Part shown: piece after piece, positions 22,686 to 33,100 of the stretch
How the letters are laid out: the number at the start of each line of letters is the position of its first letter
Numbering within the stretch: position 1 is the first letter of the stretch
Source of the DNA: Phytophthora sp. 'mugwort'
Taxonomy: Eukaryota; Oomycota; Peronosporomycetes; Peronosporales; Peronosporaceae
Length of the DNA: 64,000 nucleotides
Reading direction: 5' to 3'
NCBI GenBank assembly: GCA_033558025.1
Contig: JAUCEF010000005.1
Span: 3,286,001-3,350,000, forward strand
Translations under genes and position numbers: made by a program
Notes under the pieces: model-generated
What the model was told of the DNA's origin: nothing
Databases searched by the model: none
What the model saw: only the letters and a program-made list of their open reading frames with translations

Positions 22686-24119
22686 ATGGAGTCGGAGCCC
22701 GATACCGCTGAGGCATCCATATCGGTATTGGTCCATGCTGTAGCAGCTTCTATAGCACGTCGTAAGCACTATTCTTTCCGGCTCAAGCGGGAGATTCTGA
22801 CAAAATCGGAGGGAATGAGTGAGCGTGCGGCTGCAAAAGTGCATGGCGTTCCTCGGCATACTTTGTGCGATTGGAGAGCTAACAAGGAGAACATATTTGC
22901 ATTTGATGGGTCGGAAAAACGTTAGCGCGGATACCGGGGTGCCAGAGATAACCCCCTTCTCCCCTCAGCTCGTCACCTACATGAAGGACTAACGACGATC
23001 CGATCAAGCGCTAACAACTACCAGGATGGCACAGTTGGCACAGTTTATCCGTGATAACCACGGCGGTTGGCTAGCGGACTATACTAGCAATAAGAAAAGT
23101 GGCGACGTGGTGTACGAATCTCCTCTCCGACTCCTGCGCCGCTTTTCGTATCGTCATGACTTCCTCCAACGGACTCACCATGGCTTATAGGTACAATTCT
23201 GATTTGGTACTTTGACAATTTGGTTTGTTTATACTGATTCGTGTGTCATTTATTTTGGCGTTGGCTCGTCTAGGAAAAACTAGACGACCTAATAACTATA
23301 CAGCAGGCTTTCAGCAAAACGTTTAAGGATTCCTACGGTTTAATGCCGCCCAAGACGATCTTTGATGTTGACGAAACTGTGGTGTACTATGACACCTTTC
23401 CCTCAAGAATTCTGTGCGAGCGAGGTAAGCCCTCAAACATTACAACCTCTCAAAAGCATTCAGCGAGGATGACAGTCGTGTGCTCTGTTCGCGGTGACGG
23501 TACGTTAAAATCATGTAGTATGAAATGCGCTAAAACTAACTTGTTTTTATTTTAGGTAAGAAAACTTCCGCTGTATTCATTGTGCGTGGGGAACCAGATG
23601 GCACGATTGCCACAGAGGAAGTGCCCACGTACCCAAAAGGTAATACGATGTGTCGCTTTTCTAGCTATATCTTCTATCTTGCTAATTTAGTTATGCGGTA
23701 CTGTATAGGACACATGTATGCGGTGCAGCCAAAAGCTTGGATAGATGGACAAGTCTGGTGTCAGTTTCTTCGCACCTTGCTGCCGCCGCAAATCCAGGAT
23801 CCATTCGTGCTCCTCGTCGACAATCTCGATTGCCACGTCTCGGAGGGGTAAAGAAGAGATCGTTGCAGCAAAGCTGTTTTCATTTTTGCAGCCTTTACCT
23901 AAAACTTCAACATTGGTGTGCCAGCCCTTAGACGTGGGCGTTATGGGGCCATTGAAAGCCAAGTTGAAGTCAGCATGGCTGCTAGAAGATACCAGAGCGG
24001 GGGCAACAACAAAAGACGAACATCTAGCTACCATTAAGCGTACTATCCGCGTGTGGGAGGAGATTAGCGAAGATACTGTACAGAAGGCATTTAACAAGGC
24101 CCTCAACGTTGAGTTCTAA
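22686..24119 (+). pseudogene. Pogo/jerky-type DDE transposase, inactivated
   Basis: Residues from 22686 include a psq-type helix-turn-helix (MSERAAAKVHGVPRHTLCDW). Downstream the frames hold LVTYMKD, then a TAA at 22990-22992 inside a conserved block, then VYESPLRLLRRFSYRHDF. A probable intron with acceptor near 23271 is followed by the first catalytic Asp region (TIFDVDETVVYYD), the second (FVLLVDNLDCH near 23815) and CQPLDVGVMGPLKAKL near 23925-23970, which is typical of the third catalytic region. The last stretch ends NKALNVEF at 24119. The in-frame stop and frame shifts between segments mark it as dead unless several non-obvious introns remove them. Confidence 0.75.
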
Positions 24120-24251
24120 ATAAAAAATACGCTTCCCGTTTCTTGCCCTAATTCTTAGCTCGCTCGTCCGGATTACTTAGGTGACTTTCTTTGCAGTTGT
24201 TTCAGCTAATCAAATCTGACTATGATTTGTATGCGTCTGTCAGATGCCATG

Positions 24252-24277
24252 TGACCGTTGGATTCCGTCCGTCTGTG
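24252..24277 (-). repeat. Right inverted repeat of pogo-like element
   Basis: Complement of 22535-22560 with one mismatch; about 130 bp after the transposase stop. Confidence 0.88.
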
Positions 24278-24526
24278 TATAGCAGACGCATCCAACATAT
24301 AGCGCTATTATGTAGACGAATGACTTCATACGATCACTTAAGTTGGCTAAATCTACATAATAAATGTCATGTTTATCGAGCCGCCCTTTTTTGTATCATT
24401 GCACACGCCCAGCAGAATGAATAGACGGTATTACAGAGGAAAAAAAAGAAAGTTTCATTTGATTACTTGCTGCATAGCTCCCCTTTGCACGCATAAAACT
24501 GCAAAAATCTACGCATCATCTGCCAT

Positions 24527-24645
24527 TCCTCCTTCATCACCGGCACCATCGCCGTCACCACCACAACCACCATCATCACCACCTTCATCACCACCGTCGC
24601 CGCCACCGTCGCCACCACCGTCGCCGCCACCGTCGTCTTCGCTTC
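24527..24645 (+). repeat. Low-complexity CCA/CCG/TCA trinucleotide tract
   Basis: About 120 bp of degenerate ACC/ATC/GCC triplets (translated as a Pro/Ser run in one frame). It lies in the 3' flank of the PiggyBac transposase. Probably slippage-prone and non-coding. Confidence 0.75.
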
Positions 24646-24777
24646 TTGCCCGGCCGCGATGCTGGTGGTCGCTCACGCGTCTTGTGGCCGTCTAGAACTG
24701 AAGGGGGAATTTCGTTCCCGTTCTTCCACTCGAGGTGCCAAATACGAAAGCAGGTATCACTGACATCACGTCCTACG

Positions 24778-27700
24778 TTACACAGGTATTTTCTGCAGCA
24801 ACACAGTACACATTAGACCGACTCTCATCATCCATAGCTCACTAGCGACGCATCGTCGGTTTCCGTTAGAGCATTCGGGGCAGAAATACTTCGTGAATTT
24901 CCTAGGCTGGACTTTGTACAGGGCGCACACCTTGCACGAGCGTTGGCGCCGCTTCACACCTTGCTCTCCCTCAACAGTGTCAGGATTCTCCACGCGACAA
25001 TGGCTTCCGTCAACGAGAGCATCCACTTCAGCCGGTGGTGCTGATCTCTCTCTCGCAGGCGACGCCGCTGTCCGCTCCCGCGCGGTAGTTGCTTCCTGCC
25101 AACAAAAAGAACATGTCCAACGTAAGTTAGACCTTATGTTAGATGTCTGTGCCACACACTCGGCGCTTATGTTGTCCATTCAACATTGCACGTACTTCGA
25201 TAGCTTTGAACGCCTCGGCGAGTCGATTGCAAATATCTGCTCCATCAGCTCTTCAAAAAAACGCGAAGTGCTTGGGCGGCCGATTGTTACTCACCTTCCT
25301 GTGGTAGCAGAACACGATGAAATCGTTGACGAGCGCCATATCGAACAGCCCAAAAACCAAAGGCCGATAGTACTTGCGCGACTTGTAGGACAACTGGACG
25401 CTGTTTGTTTTTGTACCGCTGCATCCGGAGCTGATCATGGACATCGACCCCGCCATCCAGCGGTGGTAATCGCGGGCCAGCTCCGGAGCAGGTAGGGGTT
25501 GCATTTCGCCATGGCCTCGGCGCACTACAATACATGCAAACAATCCGTTAGAGAAGCCATTTAAAAATACGAAAACCAAATAGAGTACTAACTGGTTGTG
25601 TAATCGACAACATGTGGACGGGGTTTCGGTCCATCCACATGGACGCCGTAAGCTACGGGAACTGTTTGTTCTGCGCCAGCTTAGTGGCGCCCTGGGGTGG
25701 CACCATAACCTTTCGTTTGTTCACGGGCTTCGTAGTGATCACGCCCTGCGCGTATCCCGCCCGATCCGTCTGAATCGTGCCCGTAAGATTTATGCGTATA
25801 TGTAGCAGCTCCACTGCCAGTTTCACGGAAGTGTAAAACCGGTCAGTGATAACCAGACGCCATGGCGACGGTAAGCGGGGAAGAAGAGTATTGATGTTCC
25901 GAAGAATCGCAGCCTCTCCAGAATTGTTGTCCGCTGGAACCGGTGTGCGAAGATGCGTCTTGGCTCCACAATAAATTTCGACTCTACAGCGCAACATCAA
26001 AACAAACAGTTCGCGTAAGCTAGTATTATGATGACTCATCAGTGAATGGATGCTTATAAAGTTGGATGTCAGGCAACATAAGCACTTAGGCCAAAACAAT
26101 TGGAGACAAGCCGGAACTTGCCACCCCAATCTTGTGCACACACCTTATGCAATACGCGGTCGTCACACAGGCCGCGACGAATACCTTCGTGCCCCATCAA
26201 TGCGGTTTCTTTGTTAAACTGCGCATAGGATTGAATTGAGAGCGTGATGGAAGCGTTGCTTCCTCGAAGCTGATGACTGGTGAGACCTGTACCCGCGAGC
26301 AAATGTGCGCTGTAGACACGTCCACAACAGGCCTAATTTTCCATGCACGGTCTTGGAGGGCTTGCGGGGACTTGTTGTTAGAAAAGTGCAGGTACACCAT
26401 GATGTGGAAGAACCTGTGCCTTTCCATGAATAGCCCCAAAACCGGTTAGCAGGGAGAGCACCCACCTTCCAATTTGCAGCGATGCCTTTTCGAATCGGGC
26501 CGAGCATTCTCGCGATGAGGAGAGCCATGCCGTGCAACACCTCATACGCTTCAATGTCCGGTACGCCAGCCAAGAGGAGGCTAATATTCCCCAGATCCTC
26601 GACTTCGCCACCTCTTCGGCGCTGTTGAGACCGAATTGTACGCGCTCGCAGAGGGATGGACTGCGCATGGTACCGGTTACTTACCACAGCAATTTGAGAC
26701 CACAGCTTCGGGGGCATGAAGTAAAAAAAGCAAAGCGAGTGGGTCGTCGGCCACGCGCAGCACGCTGTCGCTTGGACCGTATGGACCATCATATAAACCT
26801 TCTTAGGTCGGGTCCGGGCCAAACTTGGAGGGGTCTATGCAGACAGACAAAAATGAAACATTAGGTTAGTCCTTATGTTACACATAACCTTCATGCTTGA
26901 TTGTTATGTTGGATGCGATCAACATACCGTACTCCCAGCCAGTTTGGCGCATCACTGAGACCATTCGAGGATCCTTGGCGGCTGACGACCAGAGGGAATC
27001 AGGTAGCTCCTCCATATCTTGGTCAAGCTCCTCATCGGTAAAGTCACCGATGTTCCAATCTCCCTCCCAGCTGTATCCTCCTTCTCATCTTCTTCGTCTT
27101 CTGGTTCCTCATGAAGGTCCGGGTCCTCGTCTGAGTTTAGTCCGGTGCATTGATCAGCTCCCTGATCCATCCAATTAGGGTCCTCGTCCACAACACAGAT
27201 GCGAATGGAATGGCGTCACGAACGCTTTCGGTCTGAACTCCGTCGCTTGACAGCTAAACATGTTCAGAGCATACAATGTATGTTAGACTTATGTTGGTTA
27301 CATCGTAGACAGCATACCTCCTTATGATGGACAATATCAACACAGCGTATCTCGTCGTCATCCTCTTCATCATTTTGGAAGACACGGCGGTGCCGTTTTC
27401 TTGATGGTCCTTGCGCTGCCCGTTCACGCTGCGGCGTGCTGGAAGTCAGTGGTAGACGAGGAGAAACAAGAGACTGCACAGGTGTTGGAGCCTCCCCACT
27501 TGCAGTGGAGGCCACAATATCAGCCACGACTTCTACAACAGCGACCGGGGCTGTTGTGATCGCCAAGCAGCCCTGCGTCGCCTCTTCCGTGTCCTTAGCT
27601 CCCCTCACAGCGTCCTTCGGATCCACCTTGGTGCCCTTGGCTGCCGCCGTGTCCTTGGGTGCGGCCGCGGTGTCCTTGGCCGCCTTCTTCTTCTGCTGCC

Positions 27701-27944
27701 CCCGTCCTTTCGTCTTCTTCGCAGCCGCCCGCCCATTCGTCTCCTTCGCCTCCGCCCGGGTTGTCGTCTCCTTTGCATCCGCCTTGGTTGTCGCCTCCTC
27801 CGCAGCCTCCCGCGTTTTCGGCTCCTTCGCAACCGCTCGCTTGAGGTGCCGCCCGTGACGCTCGCTGAACAGCGCTTCGAGACATTGCTGCCGCTCTCGT
27901 TCAGTTAGCTGCTTCCGCGGAGTCTTCCCAACCGGTGTGACCAT
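24778..27944 (-). pseudogene. PiggyBac-family transposase (DDE_Tnp_1_7 type), multi-exon, probably inactive
   Basis: On the minus strand the gene begins at 27944 (MVTPVGKTPRKQLTERERQQ). An Ala/Lys/Glu-rich repetitive N-terminal region is followed by an acidic segment near 27190-26950. The transposase core includes FEEATLPSRSQFNPMR near 26270-26225 and LVITDRFYTSVKLAVELLH near 25850-25800. It ends with a Cys-rich zinc-binding tail (RSCKVCALYKV, YFCPECSNGNRRC) near 24960-24840. The block FEEATLPSR has Glu where PiggyBac-type proteins normally have the first catalytic Asp, which suggests inactivation. Several frames are needed to read across. At least three gaps look like introns (around 27240-27315, 26840-26935 and 25105-25195) that share an AACATAAG motif. 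Exon limits are approximate. Confidence 0.72.
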
Positions 27945-28157
27945 CTTGACTCCTTGACGTCTTCTTGAAAAATGAGGAGCTGGTGGCTGTGAGCCACTTA
28001 TGAGTGGTGGATCAGGCGTTCCCTTTTTACCATATTCAACACTGGCTGAAACCTAAGCCTGTGCACGTGACCGTTTACGCACACAAAAATGATTTGTTTT
28101 CACTATAGTGATCCATGATCAGTTGCAGCTATACAAATTCCAAATATAAAATAGGCT

Positions 28158-28177
28158 TATGTTGGAGGTCCAACATA
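28158..28177. repeat. 20-bp palindrome inside the PiggyBac right end
   Basis: TATGTTGGA, two G, TCCAACATA. It shares the TATGTTG core with the larger palindrome at 28218-28242, so it is a plausible transposase-binding repeat. Confidence 0.7.
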
Positions 28178-28217
28178 CCAGAGACACTGCGACGAAAAGC
28201 AATTAGGGTATATAGTG

Positions 28218-28242
28218 CTTATGTTGTACGGTACAACATAAG
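28218..28242. repeat. 25-bp perfect palindrome abutting the PiggyBac right terminal repeat
   Basis: CTTATGTTGTAC, one G, then its exact complement (12-bp arms). It ends one base before the 11-bp terminal repeat at 28244-28254. No equally good palindrome is seen at the left end. Confidence 0.85.
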
Positions 28243-28243
28243 G

Positions 28244-28254
28244 GAAGTAAGGGG
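28244..28254 (-). repeat. PiggyBac right terminal inverted repeat
   Basis: GAAGTAAGGGG followed by TTAA (28255-28258). It is the exact complement of the left terminus. Confidence 0.85.
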
Positions 28255-28784
28255 TTAAACTTAAAGGCATTTCAGAACGAAAAGAAACCTGATGAAAAGC
28301 TGATGAAATCTGATAGTTTTCGCCATTTCGGAGACGAGTCTCTCTGCTTTTCAGAACAAAAAAAAACGGAACCAGACAGATAGCCAGTGTAAAATTTGCA
28401 GCCTTGCCGCCGCGATGGGCTCCGACAGTGATGAAGACATCCTCACATATCGCCGTGGGGCGAGGGAACTGCCTACATTGAGACGCGGCGAGAGGGCTGG
28501 GGCCCGCAGGGCCCTCGCCGATGCTTTCCACGCCATGCATGGTACTGTTGTACCAGCAAAGGAATGCCTAGGAGTAAACACCAGATGCAAGGGTTAAAGC
28601 CTTACAGGTAGTTGAGGGGATTGACTAAGCGACGGTCAGTCGGCAAGACGAGAAGTGAGCTATGCAGCCCAGTGCGCGCAGCACATGTCGCATGTCTTAC
28701 CCTCGCAACCCGTACGTTATATTCGGACTGGTTACCTAGCTATACACGTAGTTATGAGCATGTCTGCTGTGAGTGTGCGCAGCA
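28255..28784. other. Intergenic, no supported gene; one short open frame
   Basis: The only coding-like stretch is a frame from 28415 to 28597 (+) starting MGSDSDEDILTYRRGARE, Arg/Ala-rich, 60 aa. It could be a fragment of another element's gag-like or N-terminal exon, or chance. I assign no function. Confidence 0.3.
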
Positions 28785-29060
28785 GCTCTCAGAATTTTCA
28801 CCCGCAAGGCAATCCCCAACACCAGGCGGCGCCGGTGCAGCAGCAACATCGCGTAGGAGTTGCACCCGCCGGACAACCTCCAGTACCAAGCAGCACTTGT
28901 ACGTTTCCAGCACGCAGGAGTTTCACCTCGCAGGGCGACCTCCAGCGCGAGTGTCTAACTCCAGCAGCGCCCTTGTCCAACGCCAGCAGCGCGCAGGAGT
29001 TTCACCTGCAGGGCAACCCCTACGCCAGGCAGCGCCTGAGCAGCAGCAACAGTCTGGGTA
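28785..29060 (+). repeat. Four degenerate tandem units of about 60-75 bp
   Basis: Each unit contains a variant of CAGGAGTTTCACCTGCAGGG followed by CAACCYCCAGCACCAG-like sequence and CAGCAG. They start at about 28791, 28848, 28908 and 28986. Units differ in length, so the frame (Gln/Pro/Ala-rich) is not kept. It looks like a decayed minisatellite, perhaps from the coding region of an element. Confidence 0.6.
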
Positions 29061-29229
29061 GCGGCGATATCTGGGAAGCAGCAGTTTTTGGGCAACGGCA
29101 GCGTCCCTTGAGGCGCCGATTGAGTCCTCGCGAGGTCGCACGTGATGAGCATCACCACTGCGGCCAAGCCGGAGACAAAGCAGGATGTCAGCACGACATG
29201 TGTGTGCGGTGCAGCATCCCGGCTTCACA

Positions 29230-29594
29230 CCACAGGTACGTTGGAGTCTCGCAGGTTAACACTGTATCTCACATGCATCAAGCTTGAAGCGGCCGCAAGA
29301 CTACGTCGCTATGGCTTAGCAATCCTCTACAAGTGTAGACCCCGGTTCACCCTCCCCCGTGTTCGATTCGATATCAACAAGATCACGGATGAAGGCTGCC
29401 AATTCTTCTACCGGTTTACTCACCGCCAGCTACGTCGCCTACAACCTTCATTTGGACTGCCGGACATTATTCGCATCGGTTCACACCCCCGTGCTTGCTG
29501 CAGTGGCCTCAAATGTCTCTGTATCTGTGACGGGGCACACAACACATTGCGCACAGGAAGTGTGACTTCCGGAGATTACACAGACTCTCTGTGA
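29230..29594 (+). pseudogene. Harbinger-like transposase N-terminal fragment
   Basis: The frame around 29350-29560 reads RFDINKITDEGCQFFYRFTH then LRRLQPSFGLPDIIRIG and CSGLKCLCI. This resembles the conserved N-terminal block of oomycete PIF/Harbinger transposases (FxFRF, DI.RL, LGLP..I, EALCILL). The catalytic part is absent downstream; retrotransposon sequence follows. I rate it a relic. Confidence 0.5.
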
Positions 29595-30179
29595 ACGGCA
29601 GTTCACAAGTCACTGGTCTGAGGGGACTGCTACCAAATTAAGTAGATATAAGACTGAAGATATGATAGGTGATCTCCTTAATGCGTCTACATACTAACGG
29701 TAAGTCACCTATAAAGTATCCTAGTTGTTATCCTATCGGGTGGCTATGACGTCCTTGTACCATATGTGTGGTACCCATCCTTGACGTCATTGCGGTGGCG
29801 TCTTAGTGATGTTGGCTCCATCACTTAGTGGTACTTAAGTACACCACTCTGAAGAGTGACTTGGCACTCTTCACGTAACCCCCGTTACATCCCCACTTAG
29901 GTTCGGTTTACCGACCATCCAGGACGAGTGAAAGGAAGTTGCCGCCTTTCACTCTCCAAGTCAAAAGACATCTACTTCGCAGCGGTTAGTTGCCGATATC
30001 CGTTTGTGCCCCAAGCATTTCCACGTGCTCTATTCCTCTCGACCTTCACGTCGGTCATGATCAATACTCGGTCTAGCAGCGGTGCGCAAGGCTCTGCTAA
30101 GCCTTTTGCTTCCAAGTAACAGGCTAAGAGCTATAAACCGTCTGGCAAAGACTCTGCTTCGAAGGATCCACAAAGGCGG

Positions 30180-33100
30180 CATCCAAGGTGACTCGCAAGG
30201 CGCCTAAGCCGCCTTGCGGAGGATTCTGAGATCCTCATGGACTATGAGGACGACTCGAACAAGTCTCCCATGTCCTGGAGCGACAATGACTTCCGGGAAC
30301 ATCTCATCAAGGGGTCTGACGGTGACCCGAGCCAGTCCGATTCGCTTGGATCTTGTATACCGCTGCCCAGCCGGCATGGCAACGATGGCGACGAGCCTAA
30401 GACGCCTGAACGTCAGGGGGTCCTGGCTAACCCAAGGAGGACGAAGAGAAACCTCGTTCTCCGATCAAGAACTTGACGCTCGCTGAGGCGTCAGCCCGCG
30501 TTAAGGCTGCGAAGGCAGCAGCATCCTCGGAAGTCAGCCGTGAGAGACGAACTGCTTCCTGGTCTCCGCTCCGTGAAGAGTTGGTGACCATCAGTTGTAA
30601 GACTGGGAGGGGGAGCTTTAGCTCCTCTTCCGATGAGGAGGGGGGGGGTCAATTAGACCGAGAGATCTCTAACGATCTCGACGGGTAGCAGTCGTAATAC
30701 CAGGCTGATCGTCAAAGGCTAGTGCCCGGCCCGGCGACCCAGTCGCCTGCGAAGAAGTATTCGTCTCCTATCCACGGGGCACTGCCTTACGCTCCCGGTA
30801 CTTCCTCCAAAGGGGTCCCACGGGTTGACGCCTACTTTGATCAGCTCCAGCCGCCTCGTGTGCCCCTCGGCTGGTCCTCTTTCAAGCGCGCGTATGAGCG
30901 CCACCTGGTGGCCAAGCAGCACCTATTCCAACATGACTTGCGTGCAGCTAGGTGCGTGTTCCTGACACCACATCACATCCCTCTTAAGGGGTTCACGAGC
31001 CAAACTCCCACCGGATCGTGGGATCAGGCACGAAATCGATCTCATGCCGGTCACAAAGTACTGTGTCACTAGACGATGGCCACTGTCTCGCGAGCAGTGC
31101 GAGGTCATTTTTTTATGCCTTCTTCGCCGATAAGGCTAAGGCAGCGGGCATAGTGCGGGAATCGAAATCCACGCGCTCGACGCCAACCCCATGCGTTCGG
31201 AAGCCAAACGGGAAGTGGCGTCTGGTTCATGCTTTCAGTAAGATGAACAGCGCAACATGGCGGCCCAGACACCCATCCCGCGAAAGGATGTGTTGTTAAC
31301 CAACATGGCCGGGTGTGAGTTACCCGGCGCCCTGGATCTGGCGGACGGATACTACAAGATCCTATTGCGCGAGAGCGACACCCCGCTCACCGCAGTGAGC
31401 ACCCCGAGCGGTATGCTCCGGGAGTGGCTCGTGATGCCACAGGCCTGTCTAATGCCCTAAAGGCCTGTCAAATGCCCCGGCAACGTTCAATCGTCTGGTC
31501 ACGCAGTTGTACGCACAGCCGTACTTCGATGATATATTCGTCCATAGCCGTGTCGAGGGAGGCAAGACGGCTATGGAGGTACATTTGGAGCATCTCTATG
31601 CCAATACCGACAAGTGCATCTTCGCGGCGCAAGAGATCAAAGTTCTCGGTTGCTTCGTCAGCAACGTCGGCGTTCGAGCCGACCCGGAGAAGGTCGAGGC
31701 AATTTCGGCTTGGTCAACGTTTAGGTCCAAAAAGGACCTGAGGAAGTGGCTGGGTCAGCACTCTCCACCAGTACAGCGAAGGGTACACGGGTATGGCTAG
31801 ACCCTTCGTATCTATTGAGGAAGGATACCGACTGGCACTGGGGGCGTAAGCCGTAAAAAGCCTTTGACAATGACAAAGCAAGCCTTCAGAAGGCGCCTGT
31901 CCCGGCACTGCCGCACGAGACGAAGCGTCTGTGATGCATCAGATTATGCTATCGGATGTCCATTGCTGCTGCAAAACGATGCTCCAGGGCGCGAACGAGT
32001 AATATCGTTTCAGTCCGGGCAGCTTTGCAAGGCTGCCGAGCGGAACTACCCCGTTCATGACAAGGAGCTGCTTGCCATGAAGTACGCCCTTGTTAAGTTC
32101 CGGGTTGCATCCCCTGGGCTCCCAGCTCTTTGTGATCTACACTGATCACCCAGCCTTGCGGACGGCGACGAATTCGCCCCATTTGTCTCAAAGGATGGCG
32201 AGATGGCTGTCCTTCTTCGCGGAATAATACAACTCCCGTGTCGAGTACAAGACTGGTAAGATCAGCGAGCTTGCCGATGCGTTGTCACGCCGGACGGACT
32301 ACGAGCTGTCGCACATCAGTCGTGCCACGACCGATTTATACGATCAGATACTATCGAGGCGACGAAGCACTGACACCTCTGCTACGGTTCCTAGCCGCTG
32401 GCAAAGAAACCAATGTGTGGCTCTCGCCACGTCCGAGAGCCCGGCTCCATCGATATGAGTGGCATGGTGGCCTGCTCTACTACCGTGTAGAGCCCCATGA
32501 ACCCCCACGGTAGTCGTACCAAACGACGAGGATCTCAAATTTGATATCCTTCAGGAGGCGCACGATGCGACGTTCAACGGTCACTTGGGCCGCGTGAAAG
32601 ACCTTCCAATCGGCCTCTCAGTACTTTGGATGGACTCGTATGTCAAGTTGACCGCACACATGTGAAACATGTAATCGGGTGAAACCCGCGGCGCACGCCT
32701 CGGCTCCCTTGCAGAGCCTGCCCGTTCCTGCGGACTGCTGGAAGTCGATGAGTCTGGATTTCATCTTCGGACTTCCAGCCGACGGCCACGGAAACACCGG
32801 CATCTTGGTGTTCATGTTCCGTCTGAGCAAGATGATGCATCTTGCTCCGGTCAAAGAGACAGTGACCGGGGAACATGCTGCGAATTGTTCCTGGATGGCG
32901 TTTTCCGCCATCATAGTCTGCCAAAGACAATTGTATCGGATCGTGACCCACAGTTTACCGCGGGCGCTCCAACGAACGCTGTTCCAGCTACTTGGGACGA
33001 GGCTGCATATGTCCACTGCCGATCATCCTCAAACGAATGGGCATACGGAGCGTGTCAACTGAGTGCTCGAAAACACTTTGCGAGTATCTGTGCGGAGTCT

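Larger units (their letters stand above)
22518..24293 (+). mobile_element. Pogo/Tigger-like DNA transposon nested in the PiggyBac element
   Basis: It is bounded by long inverted repeats: 22535-22560 pairs with 24252-24277 over 26 bp with one mismatch (core CAGACGGACGGAATCCAACG). Further out there is a shared GGATGC (22518-22523; complement at 24288-24293). The internal gene encodes a psq/CENP-B-like helix-turn-helix followed by a DDE superfamily endonuclease. The exact outermost ends and target duplication are not certain; TA-rich sequence (ATATA) lies on both sides. Being inside the PiggyBac left end, it inserted after the PiggyBac element. Confidence 0.8.
22393..28254 (-). mobile_element. 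PiggyBac-type DNA transposon (degenerate), 5.86 kb, with a nested insertion
   Basis: The element is flanked by TTAA on both sides (22389-22392 and 28255-28258), the hallmark target site of PiggyBac. It ends in an 11-bp perfect terminal inverted repeat CCCCTTACTTC (22393-22403 and complement of 28244-28254). A PiggyBac-family transposase relic occupies the minus strand (24778-27944). A pogo-like element is inserted between the transposase 3' end and the left terminus; without it the element would be about 4.1 kb. Two palindromes sit just inside the right end. Confidence 0.88.

Noticed and set aside
24369..24695. Pro/Ser-rich 108-codon ORF that resembles an extensin or a cell-wall protein
   Set aside because: It is produced by a trinucleotide low-complexity tract in a transposon flank, without signal peptide or Tyr/Lys pattern.
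27595..27885. Gly/Glu-rich and Arg-rich overlapping frames in the N-terminal part of the PiggyBac gene
   Set aside because: Different frames of the same repetitive segment; only the Ala/Lys/Glu frame connects to the transposase.
28655..29287. Gln/Pro-rich 210-codon ORF as a possible secreted or effector-like gene
   Set aside because: It is built on degenerate tandem units in a transposon-rich region, the repeats do not keep one frame, and no signal peptide is visible.
29590..30180. Candidate 5' LTR of the gypsy relic
   Set aside because: I could not find a matching sequence after 34400, nor convincing TG...CA ends or a primer binding site.
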